DNA of 64,000 bases from Ephydatia muelleri (lineage: Eukaryota > Porifera > Demospongiae > Spongillida > Spongillidae): positions 2,437,767 through 2,501,766 of the forward strand of contig JABACO010000016.1 of assembly GCA_013339895.1 (NCBI GenBank), read 5' to 3'. The position numbers were made by a program, and so were the translations under genes. A model generated the notes under the pieces. That model did no database searches, was not told the origin of the DNA, and worked only from the letters and a program-made list of their open reading frames with translations. The number at the start of each line of letters is the position of its first letter. The stretch's first letter is position 1. Of the stretch, positions 1-10,782 are shown piece by piece.

Positions 1-534
1 GGGTCACCCTTAATTTTGCACAAACAGCTGGTGGCAAAATACCATTTACTGTACATGCTTTGAACATCACAAGCAGTTGATGGACATGTTTAGACTGGCT
101 GCATAGCAAATATCATGCACTGCAAAATTAGGAAGCAGTATGCGGTGTAGCATTCACTGTGATCAGAGAAACAACATCTTATTAGTGCCAACTAAACTCT
201 GTACCACCAAACCAATGAAAGCTATCCAAAATATGAAGCTTGAAGCTTCATTGGTGACGATGCCCCCTTCGTTCCTAAAGAATTATTAACTTTTTAGTAT
301 CAACCTTAATGGATGGAAACACACACCATATAACAATTTTGTTAATTGACAGGTGGAAACTTGTTGAGAAGAGTATTCCAACAGCCACAATTTACACCAA
401 TTTTGACTTACTGATTGATGTATGAATATATTACATTAATTAAGTGATATTGCGCAACAAAAACCATTATTGCATCATGCCAGGCGTACCCGAGTCAGGC
501 CGGCCCTCCCCGTAAGTTCAGTGGGTGTGAAGAT

Positions 535-838
535 AATGAGATTGATGGGTGTGAAGATAATGAGATTGATGGGTGTACAAGCCAGAGATTGATGGGTGTA
601 CAAGCCAGAGATTGATGGGTGTACAAGCCAGAGATTGATGGGTGTACAAGCCAGAGATTGATGGGTGTACAAGCCAGAGATTGATGGGTGTACAAGCCAG
701 AGATTGATGGGTGTACAAGCCAGAGATTGATGGGTGTACAAGCCAGAGATTGATGGGTGTACAAGCCAGAGATTGATGGGTGTACAAGCCTGGGATTGAT
801 GGGTGTACAAGCCAGAGATTGATGGGTGTACAAGTGGT
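535..838. repeat. 23-bp minisatellite, copy 1
   Basis: About 13 units of the 23-mer gattgatgggtgtacaagccaga; the first two units are a variant with gaagataatgag. Because 23 is not a multiple of 3, all three minus-strand frames are open and give the same VHPSISGLYTHQSLACTPINLW-type pseudo-protein; this is a repeat artefact and not a gene. Confidence 0.95.
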
Positions 839-1440
839 AATTACCAAGTGTGTGCACGCCCTGTAGTGTTGATGGGTCTATAAATCTATAAACGATGCAC
901 GCTTGTGGTATGAATACAAAGTCTTAGCAGTGAATCTTCAAACAAGCATTGTTTACTGCTTACTGAAGTGCATCGTTGCATTGCGGAATGACAACTATTA
1001 TATCCACTCCAATCGATGCACATCAATAGGCAAAACACGAGACACAAACAGGCCGTTTCTTTACATGCTTTCTATTTGGTACATGCAGTACACGCCCACC
1101 CAAACCACACCCACACAAACAACATTGACATACACACATACTGCTACTATTGTCATGTGCTCACAGAGACACATAGACTCCATTGTCGGATTGCTGCCAG
1201 AAGATCTAGTTGATGCACACAGTCGACTAAGGCATTACACATCACCACAGAAACATACACTTGGGGTTATACTACTAGTATAAAGAGCTGGTATATATAT
1301 ACGGTAAGCTTGTAATGTATATTGGGTACAAAGAGGAAGGCTTGTCCTTGTAGGCTCAACAAATGTCCGTTTCTCAATACAAAGGCACCAAGACACACTA
1401 TTCAAATATCCAGATCTCATATTAGTCACCTAGTGCTGTG

Positions 1441-1441
<1 letters not shown>

Positions 1442-1507
<66 letters not shown>
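1442..1507. repeat. (GT)n microsatellite
   Basis: Uninterrupted GT dinucleotides immediately before the acceptor of the exon at 1549; a matching tract lies at 3394-3457 in the duplicate. Confidence 0.97.
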
Positions 1508-1508
<1 letters not shown>

Positions 1509-1548
1509 CACTAACTGCAAGTCTCCTTTGTCGCTGTCTGTCTTTCAG

Positions 1549-1773
1549 TTCATGCCAACAGCTGGTTTTGAGTGCCCTAAAGGATAGACCTAACCTCTCT
1601 CCTACTACACATGTCCACCATGAGGTGAGTGCCTTCATTGGAGCAATCTTATTTTATCATTGACAGGACTTCCTTACTGCACCCTACAGCATACTGTTGA
1701 GAAATATCAGCCCATCAAAGACTACTGCAAACCATTTTGGAGCTTAGCAGAAGAACCCATGCAGTACATGTAG
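1549..1773 (+). CDS. Putative terminal exons of an unidentified gene, copy 1
   Basis: Two exon-like blocks. The first, 1549-1624, follows a pyrimidine-rich acceptor (tctgtctttcag) and ends at a strong donor (GAG|gtgagt); it reads SCQQLVLSALKDRPNLSP and on to HHE. The second, 1690-1773, follows accctacag and reads HTVEKYQPIKDYCKPF through to MQYM and a TAG stop. The phases agree (0/0), and an AATAAA lies at 1854-1859, about 80 bases after the stop. The same structure is kept in the duplicate at 3503-3727 with conservative changes (S to G, V to A, I to T). An upstream exon around 1167-1240 (HIDSIVGLLPEDLVDAHS) may belong but I cannot fix its donor. I do not recognise the protein family. The 5' part of the gene must lie left of the window or is missing. 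Confidence 0.45.
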
Positions 1774-1853
1774 CGCAATTCAAAGACAGAAAATCATCCC
1801 AACCAAATCACTAACACCCCGAGCAAAGCTAAATGTAATCAATACCTGCAAAC

Positions 1854-1859
1854 AATAAA
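1854..1859 (+). terminator. Polyadenylation signal AATAAA (copy 1)
   Basis: 81 bases after the TAG at 1771-1773; the duplicate has the same signal at 3817-3822. Confidence 0.5.
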
Positions 1860-2539
1860 TCACATTCATTATGATATTTATATTTGTTGCTGAAAAGCTG
1901 TGTGCTTACGCATACCAAATACATGTGTTCTGACGCGCCACGATGTTCGACTTGGCTGGCACATCAGCTCAAGACATCCTGACATCTCTACACAACTGTG
2001 TCAGAATATATCTTGTTGCACATGTGCATGCATTGATCAGTGTTGTCATACATGCAAGTACATGCTGTCATTAGTACTGCATAGAAAAACACTACCTACT
2101 AGAACGCAACTTGGGTGGTATAAAAAAAAACCAGGGAATCATATCACAATTTAGTATGTATGGATTGGCCCTAAAACATGCCTTTGACCCCATAGGGAGC
2201 TTCCAGCACTCGGGCAGGGTGTAGGCCCTTCCTCGTACTCTTGGCAAGGATGATATACAAGGTCTGAGATGTGCATGTGTTTCCAATATGCAGTAGAAGA
2301 GTGCTTTGCTGGCAAGTCAGTCTATTGCATTTTGTTAATGACAAGGTGGAATACACTAACAACTCGTTGAGAAGAGTAGTCCAACGGTCACAATTTCACC
2401 CATTCCAATTTATTGATGTATGAATATATTATATTAATCATGTGACATTGGTCAAGAGACGATTATTGCACAATGCCAGCTACCGATGGCGTACCCGAGT
2501 CAGGCCGGCCCTCCCCGTAAGTTCAGTGGGTGTGAAGAT

Positions 2540-2812
2540 AATGAGATTGATGGGTGTACAAGCCAGAGATTGATGGGTGTACAAGCCAGAGATTGATGGG
2601 TGTACAAGCCAGAGATTGATGGGTGTACAAGCCAGAGATTGATGGGTGTACAAGCCAGAGATTGATGGGTGTACAAGCCAGAGATTGATGGGTGTACAAG
2701 CCAGAGATTGATGGGTGTACAAGCCAGAGATTGATGGGTGTACAAGCCAGAGATTGATGGGTGTACAAGCCAGAGATTGATGGGTGTACAAGCCTGGGAT
2801 TGATGGGTGTAT
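2540..2812. repeat. 23-bp minisatellite, copy 2
   Basis: The same 23-mer as in the first copy of the duplicated unit, with about 11 units and only one variant unit at the left end. The copy-number difference between the two duplicates shows the array has changed since the duplication. Confidence 0.95.
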
Positions 2813-3390
2813 TACCAAGTGTGTGCACGCCGCTATAGTGTTGATGGGTCTATAAATCTATAAACGACGCACGCTCGTGGTATGAATACAAAGTCTCAAC
2901 TGTGAATCTTCAAACAAGCATTGTTTACTGCTTACTAAAGTGACAACTAGCATATCCACTCCAATCGATGCACATCAATAGGCAAAACACGAGACACAAA
3001 CAGGCCGTTTCTTTACATGCTTTCTATTTGGTACATGCAGTACACGCCCACCCAAACCACACCACACACAAACAACATTGACATACACTCATACTGCTAC
3101 TATTGCCATGTGCTCACAGAGACACATAGACTCCATTGTCGGATTACTGCCAGAAGATCTAGTTGATGCACACAGTCAACTAAGGCATTATATGTCACTA
3201 TAGAAACATAAACTTGGGAGTATAAAGAGCTGGTATATATATAAGAGAATATTTGGTAAGCTTGTAATGTATATTGGGTACAAAGAGGAAAGCTTGTCCT
3301 TGTAGGCTCAACAAATGTCTGTTTCTCAATACAAAGGCACCAAGGCACACTATTCAAGTACAGATTTCATATTAGTCACCTAGTGCTGTG

Positions 3391-3458
<68 letters not shown>

Positions 3459-3502
3459 AATGCACTAACTGCAAGTCTCTTTTGTCGCTGTCTGTCTTTC
3501 AG

Positions 3503-3727
3503 TTCATGCCAACAGCTGGTGTTGGGTGCCCTAAAGGATAGACCTAACCTCTCTCCTACTACACATGCCCACCATGAGGTGAGTGCCTTCATTGGAGCAA
3601 TCTTATTTTATCATTGACTGGACTTCCATACTGCACCCTACAGCATACTGTTGAGAATTATCAGCCCACCAAAGACTACTGCAAACCATTTTGGAGCTTA
3701 GCAGAAGAACCCATGCAGTACATGTAG
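3503..3727 (+). CDS. Putative terminal exons of an unidentified gene, copy 2
   Basis: Duplicate of the exons at 1549-1773: exon 3503-3578 (acceptor ctttcag, donor GAG|gtgagt) and exon 3644-3727 ending in TAG, with AATAAA at 3817-3822. Both exons have the same lengths (76 and 84 bases) as in copy 1, and differences do not break the frame. What precedes this copy is the 3' end of copy 1, so unless the whole gene fits in 2 kb this is a partial duplicate of a gene tail. It could be transcribed as an alternative last-exon set. Product unknown. Confidence 0.4.
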
Positions 3728-4324
3728 CACAATTCAAAGACAGAAAATCATTATCACACACCCAACCAAATCACTAACACCCCGAGCAAAGCTAAATGTA
3801 ATCAATACCTGCAAACAATAAATCACATTCATTATGATATTTATATTTGTTGCTGAAAAGCTATGTGCTTACGCATACCAAATACATGTGTTCTGACGCG
3901 CCACGACGTTGGACTTGGCTGGCACATCAGCTCAAGACATCCTGACATCTCTACACAACTGTGTCAGAATATATCTTGTTGCGCATGTGCATGCATTGAT
4001 TAGTGTTGTCATACATGCAAGTACATGCTGTCATTAGTACTGTATAGAAAAACACTACCTACTAGAATGCAACTTGGGTGGTATAAAAAAAAAACATGGG
4101 AACCATATCACAATTTAGTATGCACACGTATGGATTGGCCCTAAAACATGCCTTTGACCCCATAGGGAGCTTCCAGCGCTCCCTTACTGGGCAGGGTGTA
4201 GGCCCTTCCTTGTACTCTTGGCAAGGATATACAAGGTCTGAGATGTGCATGTGATTCCAATATGCAGTAGAAGAGTGCTTTGCTGGCAAGAGAAACTAGT
4301 CAGTCTATTGCATTTTTTAGCTGG

Positions 4325-5272
4325 CACAATAGCACAGTGGATGCACCAGTGACTCACAGGGTGGGGATAGCACAGTGGATGCACCAGTGACTCACAGGGT
4401 GGGGATAGCACAGTGGATGCACCAGTGACTCGCAGGGTGTGGGGATAGCACAGTGGATGCACCAGTGACTCGCAGGGTGGGGGGATAGCACAGTGGATGC
4501 ACCAGTGACTCGCAGGGTGTGGGGATAGCACAGTGGATGCACCAGTGACTCGCAGGGTGTGGGGATAGCACAGTGGATGCACCAGTGACCTCGCAGGGGT
4601 GGGGGGATAGCACAGTGGATGCACCAGGGTGTGGGGATAGCACAGTGATGCACCAGTGACTCGCAGGGTGGGGGGATAGCACAGTGGATGCACCAGGGTG
4701 TGGGGATAGCACAGTGGATGCACCAGTGACTCGCAGGGTGGGGGGATAGCACAGTGGATGCACCAGGGTGTGGGATAGCACAGTGGATGCACCAGTGACT
4801 CGCAGGGTGTGGGGATAGCACAGTGGATGCACCAGTGACTCACAGGGTGGGGATAGCACAGTGGATGCACCAGGGTGTGGGGATAGCACAGTGGATGCAC
4901 CAGTGACTCGCAGGGTGGGGGGATAGCACAGTGGATGCACCAGTGACTCACAGGGTGGGGATAGCACAGTGGATGCACCAGGGTGTGGGGATAGCACAGT
5001 GGATGCACCAGTGACTCGCAGGGTGGGGGGGATAGCACAGTGGATGCACCAGGGTGTGGGGATAGCACAGTGGATGCACCAGTGACTCGCAGGGTGTGGG
5101 GATAGCACAGTGGATGCACCAGTGACTCGCAGGGTGGGGGGATAGCACAGTGGATGCACCAGTGACTCGCAGGGTGGGGATAGCACAGTGGATGCACCAG
5201 GGTGTGGGGATAGCACAGTGGATGCACCAGTGACTCGCAGGGTGGGGGATAGCACAGTGGATACACCAGTGT
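4325..5272. repeat. Minisatellite, ~38-bp and ~26-bp alternating units
   Basis: Long array of ggggatagcacagtggatgc followed by accagtgactcgcagggt(gt), mixed with short units that lack the gtgactcgcagggt part. The minus-strand frames are open for up to 363 codons (LCYPHTLVHPLCYP type), which is a repeat artefact. The array begins exactly where the second copy of the 1.95-kb unit ends. Confidence 0.95.
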
Positions 5273-5869
5273 CACTGCCTGTTAACTTATGGTCTACACC
5301 AAGCCATCAAACGACAGAGACTTGCTTAGCCAAATACCTGGCCAAAAATATTTTTTGTTGTTGATAAAACATGCCCTTTGCGAAAGATCAATGGAATATA
5401 AGGGTGAGTACAAGTTGCATTAAACAAGTGAAGTGATAAAATAAGCATAAGCTCTACATGTAATCGCTAAATCTTGAGCTGATATCTATTACTGAAAATA
5501 CCAGTGTCTTTGCTTTATTCTATGCTTTCCATTGACCCCTAGGAACTAACATTCGCTCAAGGCTGTAAACCCAAAGCTGTACGTTTCAACTCCACTTGCA
5601 TGTATTCTGTAAGGATTAGTGCTACAAAAGGTTATTAAAGTCAAAAGCCCTCAGTTAAGATATAGCATACAGAGCAGTCCTTACTTTAGCTATAGCATAC
5701 ATAGGGATATTCCATTTAATAATGGTATAGGGGGATTAGTTGTCTAGGGAGAATGTATTGTGGTTTCCCTCCATTCCCCTGTACGATAATTTAGCTCCCC
5801 CCCCCCCCGCCCCAAAAATTTAAGCTATACCCCACAGTGTAGAGCTCTATAGCATACACAACACCTTAC
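5273..5869. other. Unique non-coding sequence with a short poly-C run
   Basis: No exon that I can support in this stretch on either strand. A C10-type run lies near 5798. It should belong to an SMC1 intron if the gene continues leftward, because the exon that ends at 5870 has a good donor. Confidence 0.5.
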
Positions 5870-8332
5870 TTGGAGGCCTCCAGTCTCTTGACCACATGCA
5901 GGGTTCTCTCCTTGGCCTTGATGTACAGAGGTTTCTTCTTCACCAGCTCCACCTCCTTCTCCCTCATCGTCTTCTCTATCAAGCTCATCTCACGGGCAAA
6001 CTTGGCTGCTCCTTGCTTCTTGGCCTTCAACTGACCCTCTATCTTCTGCTGTCGATTTGTCTGCAAAAATGTAAGACCAATCACTCTGCTCATCACAACT
6101 ACATCTACAACACGCACACCACCATTACCAATATCCCTACCACCTCTGTTGGTATTTGCTGATGCAGATTTAATTTTGGGAGCCCAAACCATGGCTATGC
6201 AGCAGTTCAATTTCATCCATAAATGTCCTAATCACAGTAGTGGGACAGGCAATTCTACATCTGTGAGTGCTCCGCCCACTCCCCTAACCATCAAAGTGTG
6301 TTTGACACCTCACAAACATATGATTTAACATAAACAATTGAGTATTTGAAATAAAATAAAAATATCAAACAGCAGGGGGCCATTGTTATTCAAGTGTGTA
6401 TAAGATTTACTAAACTGCTGCTTCTTAGGTTTCATGAATACATAGATCTATTTACTGTAGATCAAATTTGACCTGAAGTTGAGACATTATCCTGTGACCT
6501 GGTTGAAAACAGTCACCTACCAATCCGCTTAGTTCTTTCTGCTTATTCTTAATGTCTTGAAGCAGCTCACTCGTCTGCCGCTCATTGTGGTATAGTAAGA
6601 ACAGTTGCTCTTCTAACTGATTCTCTGCCTGTTGGTGCAGTGTGTGGGAGAGTGCAAGGTGTAAGTGTTGTGAGTGTCGTGCAACAGAGAACACACACCA
6701 GCTCTTCTTGGAGCTTCTTGTACTTCTCTGCCTCCTCCTTCTCAGCCTTAGCTTCCTTCTTTTCCATCGTCACACCCTGTGAGAGTATACAAGAGAGTAT
6801 ACAAGAGAGTATGCAAGAGAGTATACAAGAGAGTATGCAAGAGAGTATACAAGAGAGTATGCAAGAGAGCATACACACAGGAGTATGCAAGGGATTTTAC
6901 TGTCTTGGGATATAGCTGGATGGAGTATGCTATGTTCAATATACAGTAGCGGCCAAATTAAACATCACACATCGTCTTAGTGGTACGACTGGTGCGACGA
7001 ATATATGGCTTTGTTTGTAGGCTCGTTTGGCTCTGTATCGTTTAAACGCTGACTATTTAGCACATTGCAAGTCATCGTTTTAGGTTAGTTTTTCATATTC
7101 GGCCACTATTACACATGTGCTTCAGTTGATAAAGATGGTGTATAGCGACTATTTGACGCTTCGCATCTTATTTTTTGCTCGCAAAGGCTACAAAGCTCCT
7201 ACAATATGTAACTACTGAAGTCCGAAAATCTATTGTGTACTCGCGTCGCGAAAACGTTTTTGAAGAAGTACGCGGAAACCCACAGCATCGCTAGAAAGCC
7301 GGGCTCAGGGCAGGTGACTGCAGAAATTAAGGCCTTAGTTGAGCAGCAGATGCATATCGACGACGAAACAACTGCGCACCAACTCCACCGGCTGTTACAG
7401 TCACGTGGCTATAAGATAAGCCTTCGCACTGTTCTTCGCTGCAGGAGATCTCTTGGATGGACATTTCGCGGTAGCGCATACTGCCAGCTCGTACGCAATG
7501 TTAATAAACAGAAGCGGCGGGAGTGGGCCAAGGCGAATTTAATGGATGCAATTTTGAAGACGTTTTGTGGACTGATGAGTGTAGTGTCCAAATGGAGAGC
7601 CACAGGCGATTTTGCTGCCGGAAAATCGGAGACGCTCCAAAGCCTAAGCCAAGGCACATGTACAGGTCCTACTTTTCTAAAAGTAGCGTACTGGTACTGT
7701 CTGTATCATGCAAGCGCAAGATGAAAAGACTAAGTGCAAGATGAAAAGACTAAGTCCCACCCGCTAGTTAACACTTTTTAGGTGCTGATATAGGTTTCGT
7801 TTGTTGAATAGTTTTGGATAGTCTTTTTAGATCGTTCTGCATCGTCTCCAGATTGTAGCACTAAGACGATGTGTGATGTGATGTTTAATTTGACCGCTAC
7901 TGTACAATGAGGCAAGTAAAAAATAGGACATACAAGACCTGCTACAGTCTATCTGTCATGCAATCGCATGGATACAGCTGACACCCTGTAGTCTGTTCTG
8001 ATTTATGATACACCACCATCTGTATTGCAGCCACCTCCATAATTATGACCAACAATTCTGACCCTAGGGTGACTACATTAGGCAGGTTAGACTGTACCAG
8101 AAGCATAAATTATTGCAAGAAATATCTCTCATCATATTGTTGATGCATGATCAAAATGCAAAAGGCAAGTTCAATGCCATCCTTATGGACTTCAGAAAGT
8201 CTGGACAGTAGACTTTGAAACTAGATATAAGTCCAATCACACAGATTGGTTGGGAAACCTGATGGAATTCTATGATACTGTTCTGTACTGCAATGGATCT
8301 TTACTGATTCGTCTATACATAACATTCCCATG

Positions 8333-8404
<72 letters not shown>

Positions 8405-9282
8405 AACACAACCACACAGAACCCCCTCCCCACACACACACACACACACCAAACACAAACCCACACAGAACCCCCCTCCCCACACACACACACACACACA
8501 CAACACTACCTTCTTCTTCTGAAAGGTGAAGGTGGTCTCCTCCTGACTCTTCAGCATCTCTGCCTTGCACTTCTCATACTCCTCTGCCAACTCCCCAGAG
8601 TGGCTGATCTCCTCAAACAGCTGGGTCCTCTCCTTAGGGTTCTTCATGGCTATTGACTCCACTGCACCCTGAAAGGAAATACATCACTACTGAACAAACA
8701 TCTCCATGACAACAAAAAACATACGAGTGAAACACAATTGTGGCAGATAAGGAGAGCAAAATTACTAGGACACAAGTATTACTGCGCTACTCAGTTTAGT
8801 CTTTCCAAAGATTTTTGACACAACAATTTAACTTTGACCTGCGGTAAATAATATTCATGAGCCGCACGGGTTTTTAACAGAATAATAACTTAACCTGTCT
8901 TCTCAATTTGGGGATTCATTAAATCTGTTTAATGCATATCATGGACAGCATCATATAACATTTTGGAATAAACTACAGCCATTTTATAGACCTTTGTGAC
9001 CACCAAAGAAATGACTGGTAAAACATGAAGCTAATATAAAATTGATCATCCAATGGAACCCCATGACTACACAATGTGACTGTCTGGTTTACATATACAT
9101 GTGATGTAGCACGCACACACCTGGAAAACCAAGAAGTTCTTGGCCTTGATGAGAATGCCCAGGGCCTCCAGCTGTTCCTTATACTGGCTATGAGATACCA
9201 CCTGCACACAAGGTGTAGCCTCACACAAACACACAACACATGTGTGTACTCACTCATACCACACACACACACACACACACAC

Positions 9283-9322
<40 letters not shown>

Positions 9323-9381
9323 ACACACACACACTGCACCTTTCCGTCAATCCTATATTCTGTTGATGGAGGAATGATTCT

Positions 9382-9442
<61 letters not shown>

Positions 9443-10343
9443 ATCATATTCCAAAGGCACCAATAACAAATGTACACATCAATATGAACAATACATATTC
9501 AATGTGCTGCCCATCCTGCAATATTCAGTGACACGCACACCCCCTGACACTATCACCTTAACACCCCCTGACACTACACCCTAACACCACATGACACTAC
9601 CCTAACACCCCCTGACATACACCCTAAACATGACACTACACCCTAAATAAACTCTCCTTACACCCCATGCACTCTACACCCATATACGGCAGTGCTGCAT
9701 ACATTCTTGAGAAGTGGACTTCTGTACCATCCTCCTCTCCATATACAGCCGTGACTTTGGCTCTCGAGGCCACTGGTTTGCCAATAGGTGCCCCATGGAT
9801 TAGGTCCTGGGAAAGTCCATCCATCCTCATCACACTCTCAATCTACAGTGTCGCTTCCCTGTACACATACCTTCACTGTTTTAACCCTTAGATGTTGCGT
9901 CTTCTCGCCCAGCACAAAGCTGATGGCATCCATAAGATTGGACTTCCCTGCATGTAACACAATCCCATATGTGATAGCCTTTAACCCGCAACGACATAGC
10001 CTAAGGTATTACATAACACGTTCATATCAGTCTACAGGTCGTGATAAATGTGTAGGAGAACCTATGTCTATAACGGAGCCTTTTAGGCTTTTTCTGGAGT
10101 ATAAAATGCTTTCTAGTAGTCTCCGTGGGCACATTAAGCCATTGAAGAGTATTACATACAGCGCGATCACTAACGATTGGTCGGAGCCCACGTAAGACAC
10201 AACATTGCCCTGTTTCACTAGTGTTCTACGTCACCTGCGCCATTGGGTCCAATGATGGCCGTAAATTGTTTCAGTGGGCCGATTACTTGATGACCTTTGT
10301 AGGACTTGAAGTTCTCAAGCTCGAGACGCACTAAGAATCCCAT
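5870..10343 (-). CDS. SMC1A: SMC1 cohesin subunit, N-terminal part (9 exons)
   Basis: Structural ATPase of cohesin (pairs with SMC3 and the RAD21 kleisin; nuclear, sister-chromatid cohesion and DNA repair). Nine minus-strand exons join in phase: 10343-10235, 9947-9871, 9806-9703, 9379-9340, 9201-9121, 8668-8510, 6776-6699, 6628-6521 and 6060-5870, coding about 315 residues. The start [17 protein letters not shown] is typical of SMC1. The Walker A motif GPNGAGKSN spans the first junction. Further landmarks are [40 protein letters not shown] and YHNE, all diagnostic of SMC1, followed by the start of the first coiled coil ending at KRLEASK. The last exon ends at AA|gtaagg in phase 2, so the gene continues, but I find no hinge or C-terminal Walker B exons in the 5.8 kb left of it. 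Either a large intron holds the duplicated repeat or the gene is broken here. The copy at hand shows no frameshift. SMC1B is less likely. Confidence 0.93.
6781..6882. repeat. Short tandem repeat (agagtatacaa/agagtatgcaa)
   Basis: About eight 12-bp units of agagtatacaag/agagtatgcaag directly upstream (in gene sense) of an SMC1 exon acceptor at 6777. Confidence 0.9.
6942..7904 (+). mobile_element. Tc1/mariner element, internally deleted, with intact TIRs and TA duplication
   Basis: Terminal inverted repeats of about 39-44 bases (left from 6944: cagtagcggccaaattaaac; right ends at 7902 with its complement) match except one substitution and a 5-base insertion in the right arm. TA flanks both ends at 6942-6943 and 7903-7904, the target duplication of this superfamily. 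The element is about 960 bases, shorter than a full Tc1 element (~1.3-1.6 kb), and it sits in an SMC1 intron in the opposite orientation to the gene. Confidence 0.93.
7135..7700 (+). pseudogene. Tc1-type transposase remnant
   Basis: Starts [20 protein letters not shown] at 7135, then a stop and a frame change near 7219, then an open stretch from about 7233 with [38 protein letters not shown] and [16 protein letters not shown] (the paired helix-turn-helix DNA-binding region), followed after another frame change near 7545 by [14 protein letters not shown] and [18 protein letters not shown]. The WTDE motif carries the first catalytic Asp of the DDE/D triad. Sequence after PKPR is deleted, so the second Asp and the third acidic residue are missing. 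Non-functional, but the TIRs could still be mobilised by a relative. Confidence 0.9.
8336..8500. repeat. (CA)n microsatellite and CA-rich decay product
   Basis: Perfect CA run 8336-8402, then CA-rich sequence broken by acccccctcccc blocks up to the SMC1 donor at 8509. Confidence 0.95.
9258..9440. repeat. (CA)n microsatellites flanking a short SMC1 exon
   Basis: CA runs at about 9258-9332 and 9385-9440 lie on both sides of the 40-base SMC1 exon 9340-9379, within a few bases of its acceptor and donor. Confidence 0.95.
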
Positions 10344-10782
10344 CAGACCTCCTTTATTCGAAGCGCCGACCAGCTGGAAATTAATAAAGGAAACAGCACC
10401 GGTGCTAACGATTTTCCCGCGTTTATGTCGGAGCCCACGTGCCTTTTCTTCCGCATAATTAGGTAATCATAAAAAAAACAACCATATATCCCTGAATTGA
10501 GTGTCATCCCACTACAAGGCAGCGGTGGTATAATAGAGGGGAAGGCTAAATGAAAGAGAGCTGCAAGTGCGAACCCCACGCCCCACTAACCATTCCCCTA
10601 TCTCCAGCAACGAATGGCTGCGAGAACCTACCATACTGACGCTGGGAGACCCTCCCACTACATAAAAATAGCAAATACTGAATATTACATGTACTTTGAT
10701 ACAAATTACCAATCAAAATACTCAGCACATGTTAATTATTCCCGCGCTTTTTTTTGCCTTGAGATACATCTCCATAACAACA
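10344..10782. promoter_or_regulatory. Probable bidirectional promoter
   Basis: This 439-bp gap separates the start codons of SMC1 (minus, 10343) and the unidentified plus-strand gene (10783). Divergent starts this close normally share a promoter region. No canonical TATA box is convincing. Function is inferred from arrangement only. Confidence 0.5.

Larger units (their letters stand above)
340..4320. repeat. Tandem duplication of a ~1.95 kb unit (two copies)
   Basis: Two copies in direct orientation, about 340-2330 and 2335-4320. Both begin with the same A/T-rich stretch (GTTGAGAAGAGTA... and TGATGTATGAATATATTA...), then a 23-bp minisatellite, a run with cagtacacgcccacccaaac, a (GT)n tract, two exon-like blocks and an AATAAA. 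Differences are scattered substitutions and small indels, so the duplication is recent but not identical. It ends against an unrelated minisatellite at 4321. Tandem duplication is seen directly; an assembly artefact is unlikely because the copies differ. Confidence 0.9.

Noticed and set aside
475..857. Three overlapping minus-strand open frames with VHPSISGLYTHQSLACTPINLW repeats (also 2480-2828)
   Set aside because: They are the 23-bp minisatellite read in three frames; 69 bases equal three units, so all frames stay open. No start context, no splice signals.
1235..1429. Minus-strand open frame overlapping the duplicated unit
   Set aside because: Its counterpart in the second copy is frame-broken and extends differently, unlike the plus-strand exon blocks, which are conserved.
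4184..5275. Minus-strand open frame of 363 codons
   Set aside because: Minisatellite artefact (LCYPHTLVHPLCYP), no gene-like composition.
8221..9477. Many open frames of Val-Cys or Thr-His repeats
   Set aside because: Products of (CA)n/(GT)n tracts, overlapping genuine SMC1 exons.
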